64,000 nucleotides of DNA from positions 1 through 64,000 of the forward strand of contig NZ_BLAF01000012.1 in assembly GCF_009687885.1 (NCBI RefSeq). Direction: 5' to 3'. The notes under the pieces were generated by a model. The model was not told the DNA's origin. It did not search any database and worked only from the letters and a program-made list of their open reading frames with translations. Position 1 is the stretch's first letter; the number at the start of each line of letters is the position of its first letter. This document shows, one piece after another, positions 52,240 through 59,987 of this stretch. Made by a program: the position numbers and the translations under genes. The stretch comes from Acrocarpospora pleiomorpha (GTDB taxonomy: Bacteria; Actinomycetota; Actinomycetes; Streptosporangiales; Streptosporangiaceae).

Positions 52240-53478
52240 ATGGTGGGTATGTTCCGCGCCACGCTGGCCACGATCCGCGCGCACCCGGCGCGGGTGGACC
52301 TGGTCATGGCGGTGCTGTTCAGCCTCGCCGCGACCTGGTTCGCGCTGCGGACCGGGCCGAACTCCACGTTCTCTTCGACACCGCAGGTCGACACCGACCC
52401 CTTCCGGCCAAGGCCGGAGATCCTCGCCGAGGAGGGAGCTGCCGCGGATCCGCTGCGGATCGCGGCGCTGAGCCTGCTGGTGACCCTTCCGCTGGCGTGG
52501 CGGCGCCGCTGGCCGCTGGCCGTCTTCGCGATCCAGTTCGCCGGAGTGCTCGCCGTCGGGAGCGGCTCCGGCGCCGCGGCGAGTTTCGTGGCCGTTCTCA
52601 TCGGCGCGTACTCGCTGGCCGTGTACGGACGCCGGCCTGTGCTGTCGGTCGGCGCCCTCCTGGTCACGTGCGTCTTCGTCGCGGTCACCTTCGCCGAGGT
52701 CACCCCGCCCATACCCGGCTGGGCGAGCTCGTTCGCGATCCTGCTGCCCATCGCCCTGTTCGGCCTGACGATCAGGGCGGCCCGCTCCCGGGCCGACGCC
52801 TGGGCCCAGCGCGCCGAGGCGCTGCGGGACAGCCAGGAGGCCGCCGCCCGGGCCGCGGTCGCGCAGGAGCGGGCCCGCATCGCCCGCGAGCTGCACGATG
52901 TGATCAGCCATCATGTCAGCGTGATGGTCATCCAGGCCGGGGCGGCCGAGAAGGTCATCGGCACCAGGCCGGACCTGACCCGGAGCTCGCTGACCGCGAT
53001 CGCCGCCAGCGGCCGGGAGGCCATGGGCGAGTTACGCCATCTCCTGGGCGTCCTCGCCGCTCCCGCCGAGGACCGCGATGATCCGCTTCGCCCGCAGCCC
53101 GGCCTGGAGCAGCTGGACGCGCTGGTGGACAAGGTGCGTGCCGCCGGGCAGCCGGTCACCATCCGGCGAACCCGCGCCGACCTCACCCGGAGCGCCGACA
53201 TGGCCGCCTACCGCGTCGTCCAGGAGGCGCTGACCAACGCGCTCCGGCACGCGCCCGGCGCCGCCACGACCGTGGTCGTCGAACTCGACGGGCCCACCCT
53301 GGTCGTGGAGGTGAGCGACGAAGGGGCGCCGGGCAGCGTGGTGGTCCCCGCGGGAGCCGGGTCCGGGCTGCTCGGGCTGGCCGAGCGGCTGGCCATCTAC
53401 GGCGGAACGCTGAAGACCGGTCCTCGGCTCGGCGGCGGCTTCAAGGTGTCCGCGCGAATCCCGGCGCAGAGTTCATGA
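52240..53478 (+). CDS. Sensor histidine kinase (NarL/DesK family, HisKA_3)
   Basis: 412 residues. An N-terminal membrane module of about five helices (VDLVMAVLFSLAATWFAL, LSLLVTLPLAW, FVAVLIGAYSLAVYG, GALLVTCVFVAVTF, FAILLPIALFGLTI) has a short extracytoplasmic loop. The dimerisation segment is ARIARELHDVISHHVSVMVIQ with the phosphorylated His in ELHD, and the ATPase domain has VVQEALTNALRHAPGA, VVEVSDEGAPG and GSGLLGLAERL. It overlaps the response-regulator start (ATGA) and is divergent from the ABC transporter, so it probably senses the compound or stress handled by that transporter. Signal unknown. Confidence 0.92.
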   Translation: MVGMFRATLATIRAHPARVDLVMAVLFSLAATWFALRTGPNSTFSSTPQVDTDPFRPRPEILAEEGAAADPLRIAALSLLVTLPLAWRRRWPLAVFAIQFAGVLAVGSGSGAAASFVAVLIGAYSLAVYGRRPVLSVGALLVTCVFVAVTFAEVTPPIPGWASSFAILLPIALFGLTIRAARSRADAWAQRAEALRDSQEAAARAAVAQERARIARELHDVISHHVSVMVIQAGAAEKVIGTRPDLTRSSLTAIAASGREAMGELRHLLGVLAAPAEDRDDPLRPQPGLEQLDALVDKVRAAGQPVTIRRTRADLTRSADMAAYRVVQEALTNALRHAPGAATTVVVELDGPTLVVEVSDEGAPGSVVVPAGAGSGLLGLAERLAIYGGTLKTGPRLGGGFKVSARIPAQSS

Positions 53479-54176
53479 CCGCGCCGTTCGTGCCCGCGCC
53501 CCGCGTGCTCATCGCCGACGACCAGGCTTTGGTCCGTACCGGATTCGCGATGATTCTGGCCGCCGACGGAATCGACGTCGTGGGCGAGGCCGCCGACGGC
53601 GGCGAGGCCATCGCGGCGGTCCGGCGACTCCATCCCGACGTCGTCCTCATGGACATCCGCATGCCCGCCATGGACGGGTTGGAGGCCACCCGCCGCATCC
53701 TCGCCGACCCCGCCACCACCGAGACCACCCGGGTCATCATCCTGACCACCTTCGACCTGGACCAGTACGTCTACGCCGCGCTCACCGCCGGAGCCAGCGG
53801 TTTCCTCCTCAAGGACGTCACCCCCGACCACCTCGTCCACGCCGTCCGGCTGGTACGGCGCGGCGACGCGATGCTGGCCCCGGCGATCACCCGGCGCCTC
53901 ATCCAGCGCTTCGCCCGGACCGGCCCGGACCACCCCCGGCTCCATCGCGACCTGGCCGGGCTAACCCCTCGCGAGCTGGAGGTCCTCACCCTGCTCGCGG
54001 GCGGGCTGAGCAATGCGGAACTCGCCGGAAGCCTGTTCCTCAGCGAAGCGACCGTGAAGACCCATGTCACCAGGATCCTCACCAAACTAGGACTTCGTGA
54101 CCGCGTCCAGGCTGTCGTCGTCGCGTACGAGACCGGGCTGATCACCCCCGGCCAGAAGCCGGACCAGCCCTACTGA
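53475..54176 (+). CDS. LuxR/NarL-family response regulator
   Basis: 233 residues: receiver domain with acidic pair ADDQ, phosphoacceptor Asp in VVLMDIRMPAMDG and Lys in FLLKDV; then a LuxR HTH (LTPRELEVLTLLAGGLSNAELAGSLFLSEATVKTHVTRILTKLGLRDRVQAVVVAYETGLI). Coupled to the histidine kinase gene. Likely activates the divergent ABC operon. Its last 7 bp overlap the end of the convergent DUF35 gene, inside the right copy of the 18-bp repeat. Confidence 0.94.
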   Translation: MTAPFVPAPRVLIADDQALVRTGFAMILAADGIDVVGEAADGGEAIAAVRRLHPDVVLMDIRMPAMDGLEATRRILADPATTETTRVIILTTFDLDQYVYAALTAGASGFLLKDVTPDHLVHAVRLVRRGDAMLAPAITRRLIQRFARTGPDHPRLHRDLAGLTPRELEVLTLLAGGLSNAELAGSLFLSEATVKTHVTRILTKLGLRDRVQAVVVAYETGLITPGQKPDQPY

Positions 54177-54186
54177 CGGGTGCTCG
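54169..54186. repeat. 18-bp direct repeat, right copy
   Basis: CCTACTGACGGGTGCTCG, identical to 48995-49012. Here it carries the overlapping ends of the response-regulator and DUF35 genes. Confidence 0.75.
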
Positions 54187-54559
54187 CGGGGGTGAAGACG
54201 GGGACGGCCTCGCCTCCCTCGGGCCGTTCGAAGGCGACGCGCACGCGCAGGTCGGACAGATCCTCTGGCAGGTCCCCGGTGAGCTGGACCTGCATCCAGG
54301 GGCCCTCGTCGAGCTCGACGATCCCGACCGTCACGGGCGGCAGGCCCTTGGTGTGGACGACGGACCAGGTCACCACCGTTCCCGTCCCGGCGGCCGGAGT
54401 CCACGACAACTCGGGCGAGGCACAGTGCGGGCAGGTGCGCGTCTGCGGCGCGGCCCATCCGCCGCAGCGGTCACAGCGGCGGATCAGCAGGTCACCGCGC
54501 GCGGTGCCGTCGAAGAACTCGGCGGTGGCCGCGTCGCGCCGGACGATTCCCACGGGCAT
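54170..54559 (-). CDS. DUF35 OB-fold protein with zinc ribbon (acyl-CoA-associated)
   Basis: ATG 54559 follows TAGGAGC; the longer frame is antisense read-through of the next gene. 129 residues. The N-terminal rubredoxin-like zinc ribbon has two Cys pairs (CDRCGG, CPHC), followed by an OB-fold (TGTVVTWSVVHTKGLPPVTVGIVELDEGPWMQVQLTG). Such proteins bind acyl-CoA and partner thiolase-fold enzymes, as ChsH2 does with Ltp2 in cholesterol side-chain breakdown. It ends the minus-strand operon and lies 11 bp after a thiolase-like gene lacking the catalytic Cys. Confidence 0.88.
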   Translation of the reverse strand: MPVGIVRRDAATAEFFDGTARGDLLIRRCDRCGGWAAPQTRTCPHCASPELSWTPAAGTGTVVTWSVVHTKGLPPVTVGIVELDEGPWMQVQLTGDLPEDLSDLRVRVAFERPEGGEAVPVFTPASTRQ

Positions 54560-54570
54560 CGGCGGGGCTC

Positions 54571-55728
54571 CTATCGCGGATTCGGGCTGAGGACGAGGGT
54601 CGAGTGATGGTCGAGCAGGCCGCCGTTGCCGCTGACCAGCACCAGGTCGTGGCGCGGGGCCTGGCGCTCGCCACCCTGGCCGCGGGCCTGGATTACGGCC
54701 TCGGAAAGCGGCGTCATGCCCCACATGTAATAGGAGGACAGCTGGCCGCCGCCGGTGTTGACCGCCAACCGTCCCCCCGGGCCGAGCGCACCGCTGGCCG
54801 CGAAAGGGCCGCCTTCGCCCTTGGCGCAGAAGCCGCAATCCTCCAGGGAGAGCAGCGCGGTGAAGGTGTAGCAGTCGTACAGCTCGGCGACGTCGATGTC
54901 GGCGATGGTCGCGCCGGCCATCTTCAGCGCCGTCGGGCCGGAGATCGCCGCGCCGCTGACCAGGCCCAGGTCGCTGCCGGGGCCCATGACGTAGCCGGGG
55001 TGGGCCTGGCCCCAGCCGAGGATGTGCACGGCCGGCTGGGGCAGGTCGGCGGCGCGGTCGGCGGAGGTGACGATGACCGCGACGCCGCCGTTGCTGACCA
55101 GGCAGCAGTCCAGCAGGTGGAAGGGCTCGGCGATCCACCGGGAGTTCTGGTGGTCGGCCAGGGTGATCGGGTCACGCATCTGGGCCAGCGGGTTCCTCGC
55201 CGCCCAGGCCCGCTGGGCGACCGCGATGTGGCCGAGCTGCTCGCTGGTGGTGCCGTACTTCCGCATGTGGCGGCGGGCGGCGAGGGCGTACATCGTGTTC
55301 GCGCTGTAGATGCCCGAGGCGGCGGCCAGGCCCTGCCAGCCGGTGGGCCTTCGTCCGGCGCCCGCGTAGGCGGCCCCCGCTCCGGACGACGGATCCTTCA
55401 GGGGGGCGTCGGCGAAGACGCAGGCCACCACGTCGGCCATGCCGGAGCCGACGGCCATGGCGGCGTACTGGACCATGGCGCCGGCGGAGGAGCCGTACGC
55501 CTGGATCTCCGACAGCAGTCGCAGGTCGCGCAGGCCCAGGTCCCGCTGGAGGCCCAGGCCGACGTCGCCGCTGATGCCGGTGTTGGTCAGCAGCCCGTCG
55601 ATGTCGGGCACGGCCAGGCCCGCGTCGGCGGCGGCCAGCCGGACCGCGTCGGCGGCGAACTCCGCCGCGGTGCGGCCGTAGACCTTGCCCATCTCGGTGA
55701 TGCCGAGACCGGCGATGACCGCGTTCAT
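54571..55728 (-). CDS. Thiolase-fold lipid-transfer-like protein, no catalytic Cys (Ltp2/retro-aldolase-like)
   Basis: ATG 55728 overlaps the ECH stop (ATGA). 385 residues of the SCP-x/thiolase-like family: VIAGLGITEMGKVYGRTAAEFAADAVRLAAADAGL, IQAYGSSAGAMVQYAAMAVGSGMADVVACVFAD, DIDVAELYDCYTFTALLSLEDCGFC and GGRLAVNTGGGQLSSYYMWGM. The position of the thiolase nucleophile is YGSSAGAM, with no Cys. Steroid retro-aldolases of the Ltp2 type share this loss and need a DUF35 partner, encoded just downstream here. A retro-aldol cleavage of a hydroxyacyl-CoA is therefore likely, rather than thiolysis. Confidence 0.82.
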   Translation of the reverse strand: MNAVIAGLGITEMGKVYGRTAAEFAADAVRLAAADAGLAVPDIDGLLTNTGISGDVGLGLQRDLGLRDLRLLSEIQAYGSSAGAMVQYAAMAVGSGMADVVACVFADAPLKDPSSGAGAAYAGAGRRPTGWQGLAAASGIYSANTMYALAARRHMRKYGTTSEQLGHIAVAQRAWAARNPLAQMRDPITLADHQNSRWIAEPFHLLDCCLVSNGGVAVIVTSADRAADLPQPAVHILGWGQAHPGYVMGPGSDLGLVSGAAISGPTALKMAGATIADIDVAELYDCYTFTALLSLEDCGFCAKGEGGPFAASGALGPGGRLAVNTGGGQLSSYYMWGMTPLSEAVIQARGQGGERQAPRHDLVLVSGNGGLLDHHSTLVLSPNPR

Positions 55729-56495
55729 CGGCCCTCCCACACGGGGGCGCGTTTCTCGGCGAACGCGCGCGGCCCTTCCTTCGCGTCGGCGGACTTCATG
55801 ATCAGCTCCGTCTCGGCGGCCGTGCGGGCCCAGGCGTCCGCCTCGGAGAACCCGCGGGCGATCCGCTTGCTGGCCTGCACCGACAGCGGCGCGTTGGCGC
55901 AGATGCGCCCGGCCAGTTCGAGCGCCGCCGGCACCACCTGTTCCTGCGGCACGACCCGGTTGATCAGGCCGAGCCGGAGCGCCTCGGCGGCCGGGACGGG
56001 ATCGCCGGTGAGCAGGATCTCCATGGCGACCTTGGCCGGCAGCTGCCGTACCAGCCGGAACGCGCCGCCCGCGCCCGCGATGATGCCGCGTTTCACCTCC
56101 GGCAACCCGAAGCCGGCCGTCTCGGCGGCGACCACCAGGTCGGCCCACAGGGCGATCTCGGTGCCGCCGCCGAGGGCGAACCCGTTGACGGCGGCGACGA
56201 CGGGCTTGCTGATCGGATGTGTGACGCATCCGGCGAATCCCCAGTGGGGTGGCAGCCCTTCGGTGGTGAACTCGCCCCGGGCCACCGCCTTCAGGTCCGC
56301 TCCGGCGCAGAAGGCCTTGTCCCCGGCCCCGGTCAGCACGACCGCCCGGATCGAGGGATCCGCGTCGGCCTCGTCGAGGGCCGTTCCGACGGCCCGCGTC
56401 AACGCCGCGTCGACGGCGTTGCGGACCTCGGGACGATTCAATGTGATCAGCATGACGTGGTCAAGGCGCTCGGCGAGCGCGGCGGGCTCAGTCAT
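55725..56495 (-). CDS. Enoyl-CoA hydratase/isomerase
   Basis: ATG 56495 with AAGGAG upstream; seven extra residues are possible. 256 residues, intact crotonase: VMLITLNRPEVRNAVDAAL, GDKAFCAGADLKAVARG (oxyanion-hole strand), KPVVAAVNGFALGGGTEIALWADLVVAAETAGFGLPEVKRGIIAGAGGAFRLVRQLP and a C-terminal helical trimerisation region. The Glu of the hydratase pair is visible in GLPEVKRG. It overlaps the double CoA transferase by 8 bp and the thiolase-like gene by 4. It would hydrate the enoyl-CoA that the Ltp2-like enzyme then cleaves. Confidence 0.92.
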   Translation of the reverse strand: MTEPAALAERLDHVMLITLNRPEVRNAVDAALTRAVGTALDEADADPSIRAVVLTGAGDKAFCAGADLKAVARGEFTTEGLPPHWGFAGCVTHPISKPVVAAVNGFALGGGTEIALWADLVVAAETAGFGLPEVKRGIIAGAGGAFRLVRQLPAKVAMEILLTGDPVPAAEALRLGLINRVVPQEQVVPAALELAGRICANAPLSVQASKRIARGFSEADAWARTAAETELIMKSADAKEGPRAFAEKRAPVWEGR

Positions 56496-58773
56496 GGTCG
56501 GCTCCTTCCAGTACACCGGCCTCGATCAAGGCCTCGATCTCCGGTTCCGCCAGGCCGAGCAGCCTGGCGGCCACCGCCCGGGTGTGCTCCCCCGCCAGGG
56601 GAGCCGGGCGCAGTTCGGGGTCGGCCACCCCGCGGAAGCCGGCGGGCCCGTTCTCGGTGCGCACCACATGGCCGATGTACGGCTGGCGCATCTCCCGCAG
56701 GAACCCGCGCGCGCTGAGTTGCGGATCGTCCAGGTACTCGATGACCCGCTGCATCATCCCCGCGGGCACCCCGGCCGCCTGCAGGACCGCCATGCACTCG
56801 CGCGGCGGCCGGGCCGCCGTCCACGCGGCGATGTCCTGAGATCCGACGACCTCGCGCAACCGGCGCCGCTGCTCGTCGGTCTCGGCCGCGACGACGATCC
56901 ACTCGTCGTCGCCGGCGCAGGGGAAGATCCCCTGGAACAGGTCCCCCGGGTCGGTGAACGAGCCGGGCGCCAGGGACTCGTGCAGGAAGTTCGTGGAGAA
57001 CTGGGTGAGGATCGTCTCGGCCTGCGCGACGCTGACCGTCCCGCCCTTCCCGGTACGGCGCCGCTCGATCAGTGCCGCCAGCACGCCCACCGCGCCCACC
57101 CGGGCGGCGACATGATCGGGGTAGATCGTGATGGCGTCGCAGAACCCCGCCTCGACCCCGTGGTCCCGCCACAACATGGTCAGCCCGGTCGACGCGCGGA
57201 CGAGCGGGCCGTACCCCATTCTCCTGCTCCACGGCCCGGTCGAGCCGAGGGCGCTGCTGTCGGCCATGACGATGCGCGGGTTCAGCGCGCTGAGGACGTC
57301 GTAGCCGATGCCGAGGGACTCCAGCGTGCCCGGCTTGAAGTTGGACAGGACGACGTCGGACTCGGCGGCCAGCCGTTTGAATAGCTCCAGCCCTTCGGGG
57401 GATCGCAGGTTGATCCCGGCGCTGAGCTTGTTGCGGTGCCCCCAGGTGAAGCTGACGCTGATGGTCTCCCCGGTGAGCGACTGGCGGCTGCCGTCGGGGT
57501 AGGCCCGGCTCTCGACCTTGATGACCTCGGCGCCCTGGTCGGCCAGGAGCCGCCCGAGTTCGGCGCCGACCACGATCACGCCCAGGTCGAGCACCCGCAG
57601 CCCGGCGAGGGGCCGTTGTTTCGGCGGGGCCGGCCGCTTGGCGGGCGGGGCGGGCCGGGTCTCCGCGAACACCTCCGCGTTGTGCTCCCCCACCTCCGGT
57701 GCCGGGCGTCTGGGCCCCGCGCGGACCCCGTTGACCTCGACGTATCCGGACGGCAGCCGCCCGGCCAGCCCGGGGGCGACCACCATGTCGACGAAGCCGC
57801 CGCGCGCCAGGAAATGCGGGCTGGCCAGCACCTCGCCCGGGTCGAGCAGGGCCGCGATCGGCACCCCGCGCTCCTGGCCCTGGGCGATGAGCTCCTCACG
57901 CGCCTGGTTCCTGAACAGATCGCCGATCAGCACGTGCAGCCGCTCGGAGGCGCCGAACCTGGCGGCCAGGTTGTCGTATTTCGGGTCGGCGAACTCCGCG
58001 GGTTCGCCGAGCCAGCCGAACATGCCGCGCCACTGGCGTCTGGCCAGCACGCAGATCCGGACGTACCCATCGGCGCAGGGGAAGATCGGGTAAAGGTTGC
58101 CCGCCGCGGGGCGGCCCCGCGGCAGGGCGGTGGCCGGCACTCCGCCGGTGGCCGAGCCGCCGATGCCGAAGCCGGGGTCGATGACCTGCGCGGTCATCTC
58201 GTACACCGAGCAGTCGACGTGGTCGCCCACCCCCGTGCCAAGCCGGTTGTAGTACGCCACCAGCGCCGCCCACGCGGCCTGCACGGCCGCCGACTCCTGC
58301 GCCAGCGGCCCCGGCGGCAGGACCGGCGCCCGACCGGGGATGCCCGACCGGGAGAGCACCCCGGCCAGGGCCAGATGGACCCCGTCGGTGCCGGCCCAGT
58401 CCCGGTAGGGTCCGGTCTGCCCGAAATCGGTGATCGACACGACGACCAGGGCCGGGTTGCGGTCGAGCAGCGCCGGCACGTCGAGGGTGCCCGGCCGTTC
58501 GGTCTCGATCAGGATGTCCGCCCCGGCCGCCAGGTCGAGCAGCCGGGGATCGTCCAGCGCCAGGGTGACGCCGCGCTTGCCGGCGTTGTGGGTCGCGAAA
58601 TACAGGCTCACACCGCCGTGCAGAGGCGCCCGCTTCCGGGTCGGCGCCCCGCCGGGCGGCTCGACCCTGATCACGTCGGCCCCCAGGTCGGCGAGGAACC
58701 GGCCGCACATCTCGGCCTTGCCGTCGGCCAGGTCGACGACCCGGACGTCGGTGAGGGGAAGGCCCGTGGGCAT
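56488..58773 (-). CDS. Tandem-fused CaiB/BaiF CoA transferase (two family III domains)
   Basis: ATG 58773 opens MPTGLPLTDVRVVDLADGKAEMCGRFLADLGADVIRVEPPGG; the longer frame is read-through. 761 residues made of two complete CaiB-like domains: residues about 1-375 (ending ...APEVGEHNAEVFAE) and about 395-761 (RPLAGLRVLDLGVIVVGAELGRLLADQGAEVIKVES to AGEHTRAVAARLLGLAEPEIEALIEAGVLEG), joined by a Pro/Lys/Arg linker. Family III enzymes are interlocked dimers, so the fusion probably makes a pseudo-homodimer in one chain. It would activate a free acid to its CoA ester at the start of the pathway. First gene of the minus-strand operon, divergent from the LysR gene. Confidence 0.9.
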   Translation of the reverse strand: MPTGLPLTDVRVVDLADGKAEMCGRFLADLGADVIRVEPPGGAPTRKRAPLHGGVSLYFATHNAGKRGVTLALDDPRLLDLAAGADILIETERPGTLDVPALLDRNPALVVVSITDFGQTGPYRDWAGTDGVHLALAGVLSRSGIPGRAPVLPPGPLAQESAAVQAAWAALVAYYNRLGTGVGDHVDCSVYEMTAQVIDPGFGIGGSATGGVPATALPRGRPAAGNLYPIFPCADGYVRICVLARRQWRGMFGWLGEPAEFADPKYDNLAARFGASERLHVLIGDLFRNQAREELIAQGQERGVPIAALLDPGEVLASPHFLARGGFVDMVVAPGLAGRLPSGYVEVNGVRAGPRRPAPEVGEHNAEVFAETRPAPPAKRPAPPKQRPLAGLRVLDLGVIVVGAELGRLLADQGAEVIKVESRAYPDGSRQSLTGETISVSFTWGHRNKLSAGINLRSPEGLELFKRLAAESDVVLSNFKPGTLESLGIGYDVLSALNPRIVMADSSALGSTGPWSRRMGYGPLVRASTGLTMLWRDHGVEAGFCDAITIYPDHVAARVGAVGVLAALIERRRTGKGGTVSVAQAETILTQFSTNFLHESLAPGSFTDPGDLFQGIFPCAGDDEWIVVAAETDEQRRRLREVVGSQDIAAWTAARPPRECMAVLQAAGVPAGMMQRVIEYLDDPQLSARGFLREMRQPYIGHVVRTENGPAGFRGVADPELRPAPLAGEHTRAVAARLLGLAEPEIEALIEAGVLEGADHD

Positions 58774-58859
58774 GGTCAGATCACCCCAATGTGGGAGAAA
58801 TTTCCAGGTGGATGACGAGAGAATGTCACGCTGATTTCGCTCTGAACACGTCCGAGTTC

Positions 58860-58875
58860 GCAACGTAGTCGTTGC
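58860..58875. promoter_or_regulatory. GCAACG-tagt-CGTTGC palindrome, probable LysR-type site
   Basis: A perfect 6-bp inverted repeat with a 4-bp centre, plus a third GCAACG at 58882-58887, all in the 157-bp divergent gap between the CoA-transferase and LysR-type genes. TTGC-type dyads are common LysR sites; the same CGTTGCG core recurs at 59848-59854 after the LysR gene. Confidence 0.5.
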
Positions 58876-58930
58876 CGGATCCGCAACGTCCGCCTTGACG
58901 TGCGGCGACGCCCGTCCCAGACTCCCCGCT

Positions 58931-59845
58931 ATGGACGTGCAGCAACTCCGGTGTTTCGTCGCCGTCGCCGAGGAACTGCATTTCGGCCGGGCCGCCGAAC
59001 GGCTGCACCTCACGCCCTCACCGGTCAGCCGCGCCGTCCGCGACCTCGAGCGCGCATTCGGCGTCGCCCTGTTCGTGCGCCGCTACCACCAGGTCGAGCT
59101 GACCACCGACGGCCGGGCCCTGCTCGATCCCGTGCGCGACGTCCTGGTCCGCGTCGACGGGCTCAAAGACCTGGTCAGCGCCCCGCCGGTGACCCGCCGC
59201 GTCGTGCACGTGGGCGGCACCCACCTGTCCCCGCCCGCGGTGATGGACCGCCTGCTGGCGATCACCGAGCAGCGTTTCCCCGGCCACGAGATCGAGGTGA
59301 CCACGGCGCCGTCCGCCGAGCTGCTGCCCGGCCTCGAACGCGGCGAGCTCGACCTGGCCCTCGTGCACCTGCCGCTCGATCGCCCCGACCTGGACAGCCT
59401 GGTCGTGGCCCGCTACACGTTCTGGGTGATCGTCCGCGCCGACGACCCGCTGGCCGGCCGGGACGAGCTGAGCCTGCGCGACCTCACCGACCGCACCATG
59501 ACGATCGGCCCGCCCGGCGTGCAGCCGGCCGCGATGAACCGCTTCAGGGAACGGCTGAAGGACGCCGGGATCATCTCGATCCACCGCATGCCCGACCACG
59601 ACTCGGCCCTGCTGGCCGCCCACATCCGCCGCAGCCACGGCCTCACCCTGACCCTGCACCCCCGCCAGGGCGGCAGCTCCCGCGTCTTCGACGACCCGGC
59701 CTTCGCGGTCGTGCCGCTGCGCGACGACCTGGAGTTCCTGCTAGGCGTGGCCTGGTCGCGCCACCGGGCCGGCCAGGACGACGTCGTCGGTGAGCTGGTG
59801 GGAACCGTACGGCAGGAGTGGGCCGGGCATCCGCTCACGCTCTGA
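58931..59845 (+). CDS. LysR-family transcriptional regulator
   Basis: 304 residues from ATG 58931. N-terminal HTH MDVQQLRCFVAVAEELHFGRAAERLHLTPSPVSRAVRDLERAFGVALFVRRYHQVELTTDG, then a two-lobe effector domain (VVHVGGTHLSPPAVMDRLL, LPGLERGELDLALVHLPLDRPDLDS). The HTH has LTPSPVSRAV where the family mean is LSQPAVSRQI. Divergent from the double CaiB operon and upstream of the MFS gene, so it most likely controls both according to a carboxylic-acid inducer. Confidence 0.93.
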   Translation: MDVQQLRCFVAVAEELHFGRAAERLHLTPSPVSRAVRDLERAFGVALFVRRYHQVELTTDGRALLDPVRDVLVRVDGLKDLVSAPPVTRRVVHVGGTHLSPPAVMDRLLAITEQRFPGHEIEVTTAPSAELLPGLERGELDLALVHLPLDRPDLDSLVVARYTFWVIVRADDPLAGRDELSLRDLTDRTMTIGPPGVQPAAMNRFRERLKDAGIISIHRMPDHDSALLAAHIRRSHGLTLTLHPRQGGSSRVFDDPAFAVVPLRDDLEFLLGVAWSRHRAGQDDVVGELVGTVRQEWAGHPLTL

Positions 59846-59987
59846 CACGTTGCGTTTCCGCGCACGTGCACATGTGCCGATGCGCGATGGTCAACATCGG
59901 CGCGGGCCGCCTACGTTCAGCGCACCACATCAGCCTGAGCCTCGTGAGGTCCCACGCGAGCCGGCTCATCCTGTGCAAGGAGCCGTG

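Noticed and set aside
59862..59877. GCACGTGC/GCACATGTGC palindromes between LysR and MFS as a regulator site
   Set aside because: Short GC-rich palindromes are frequent here and no second copy supports a specific regulator.
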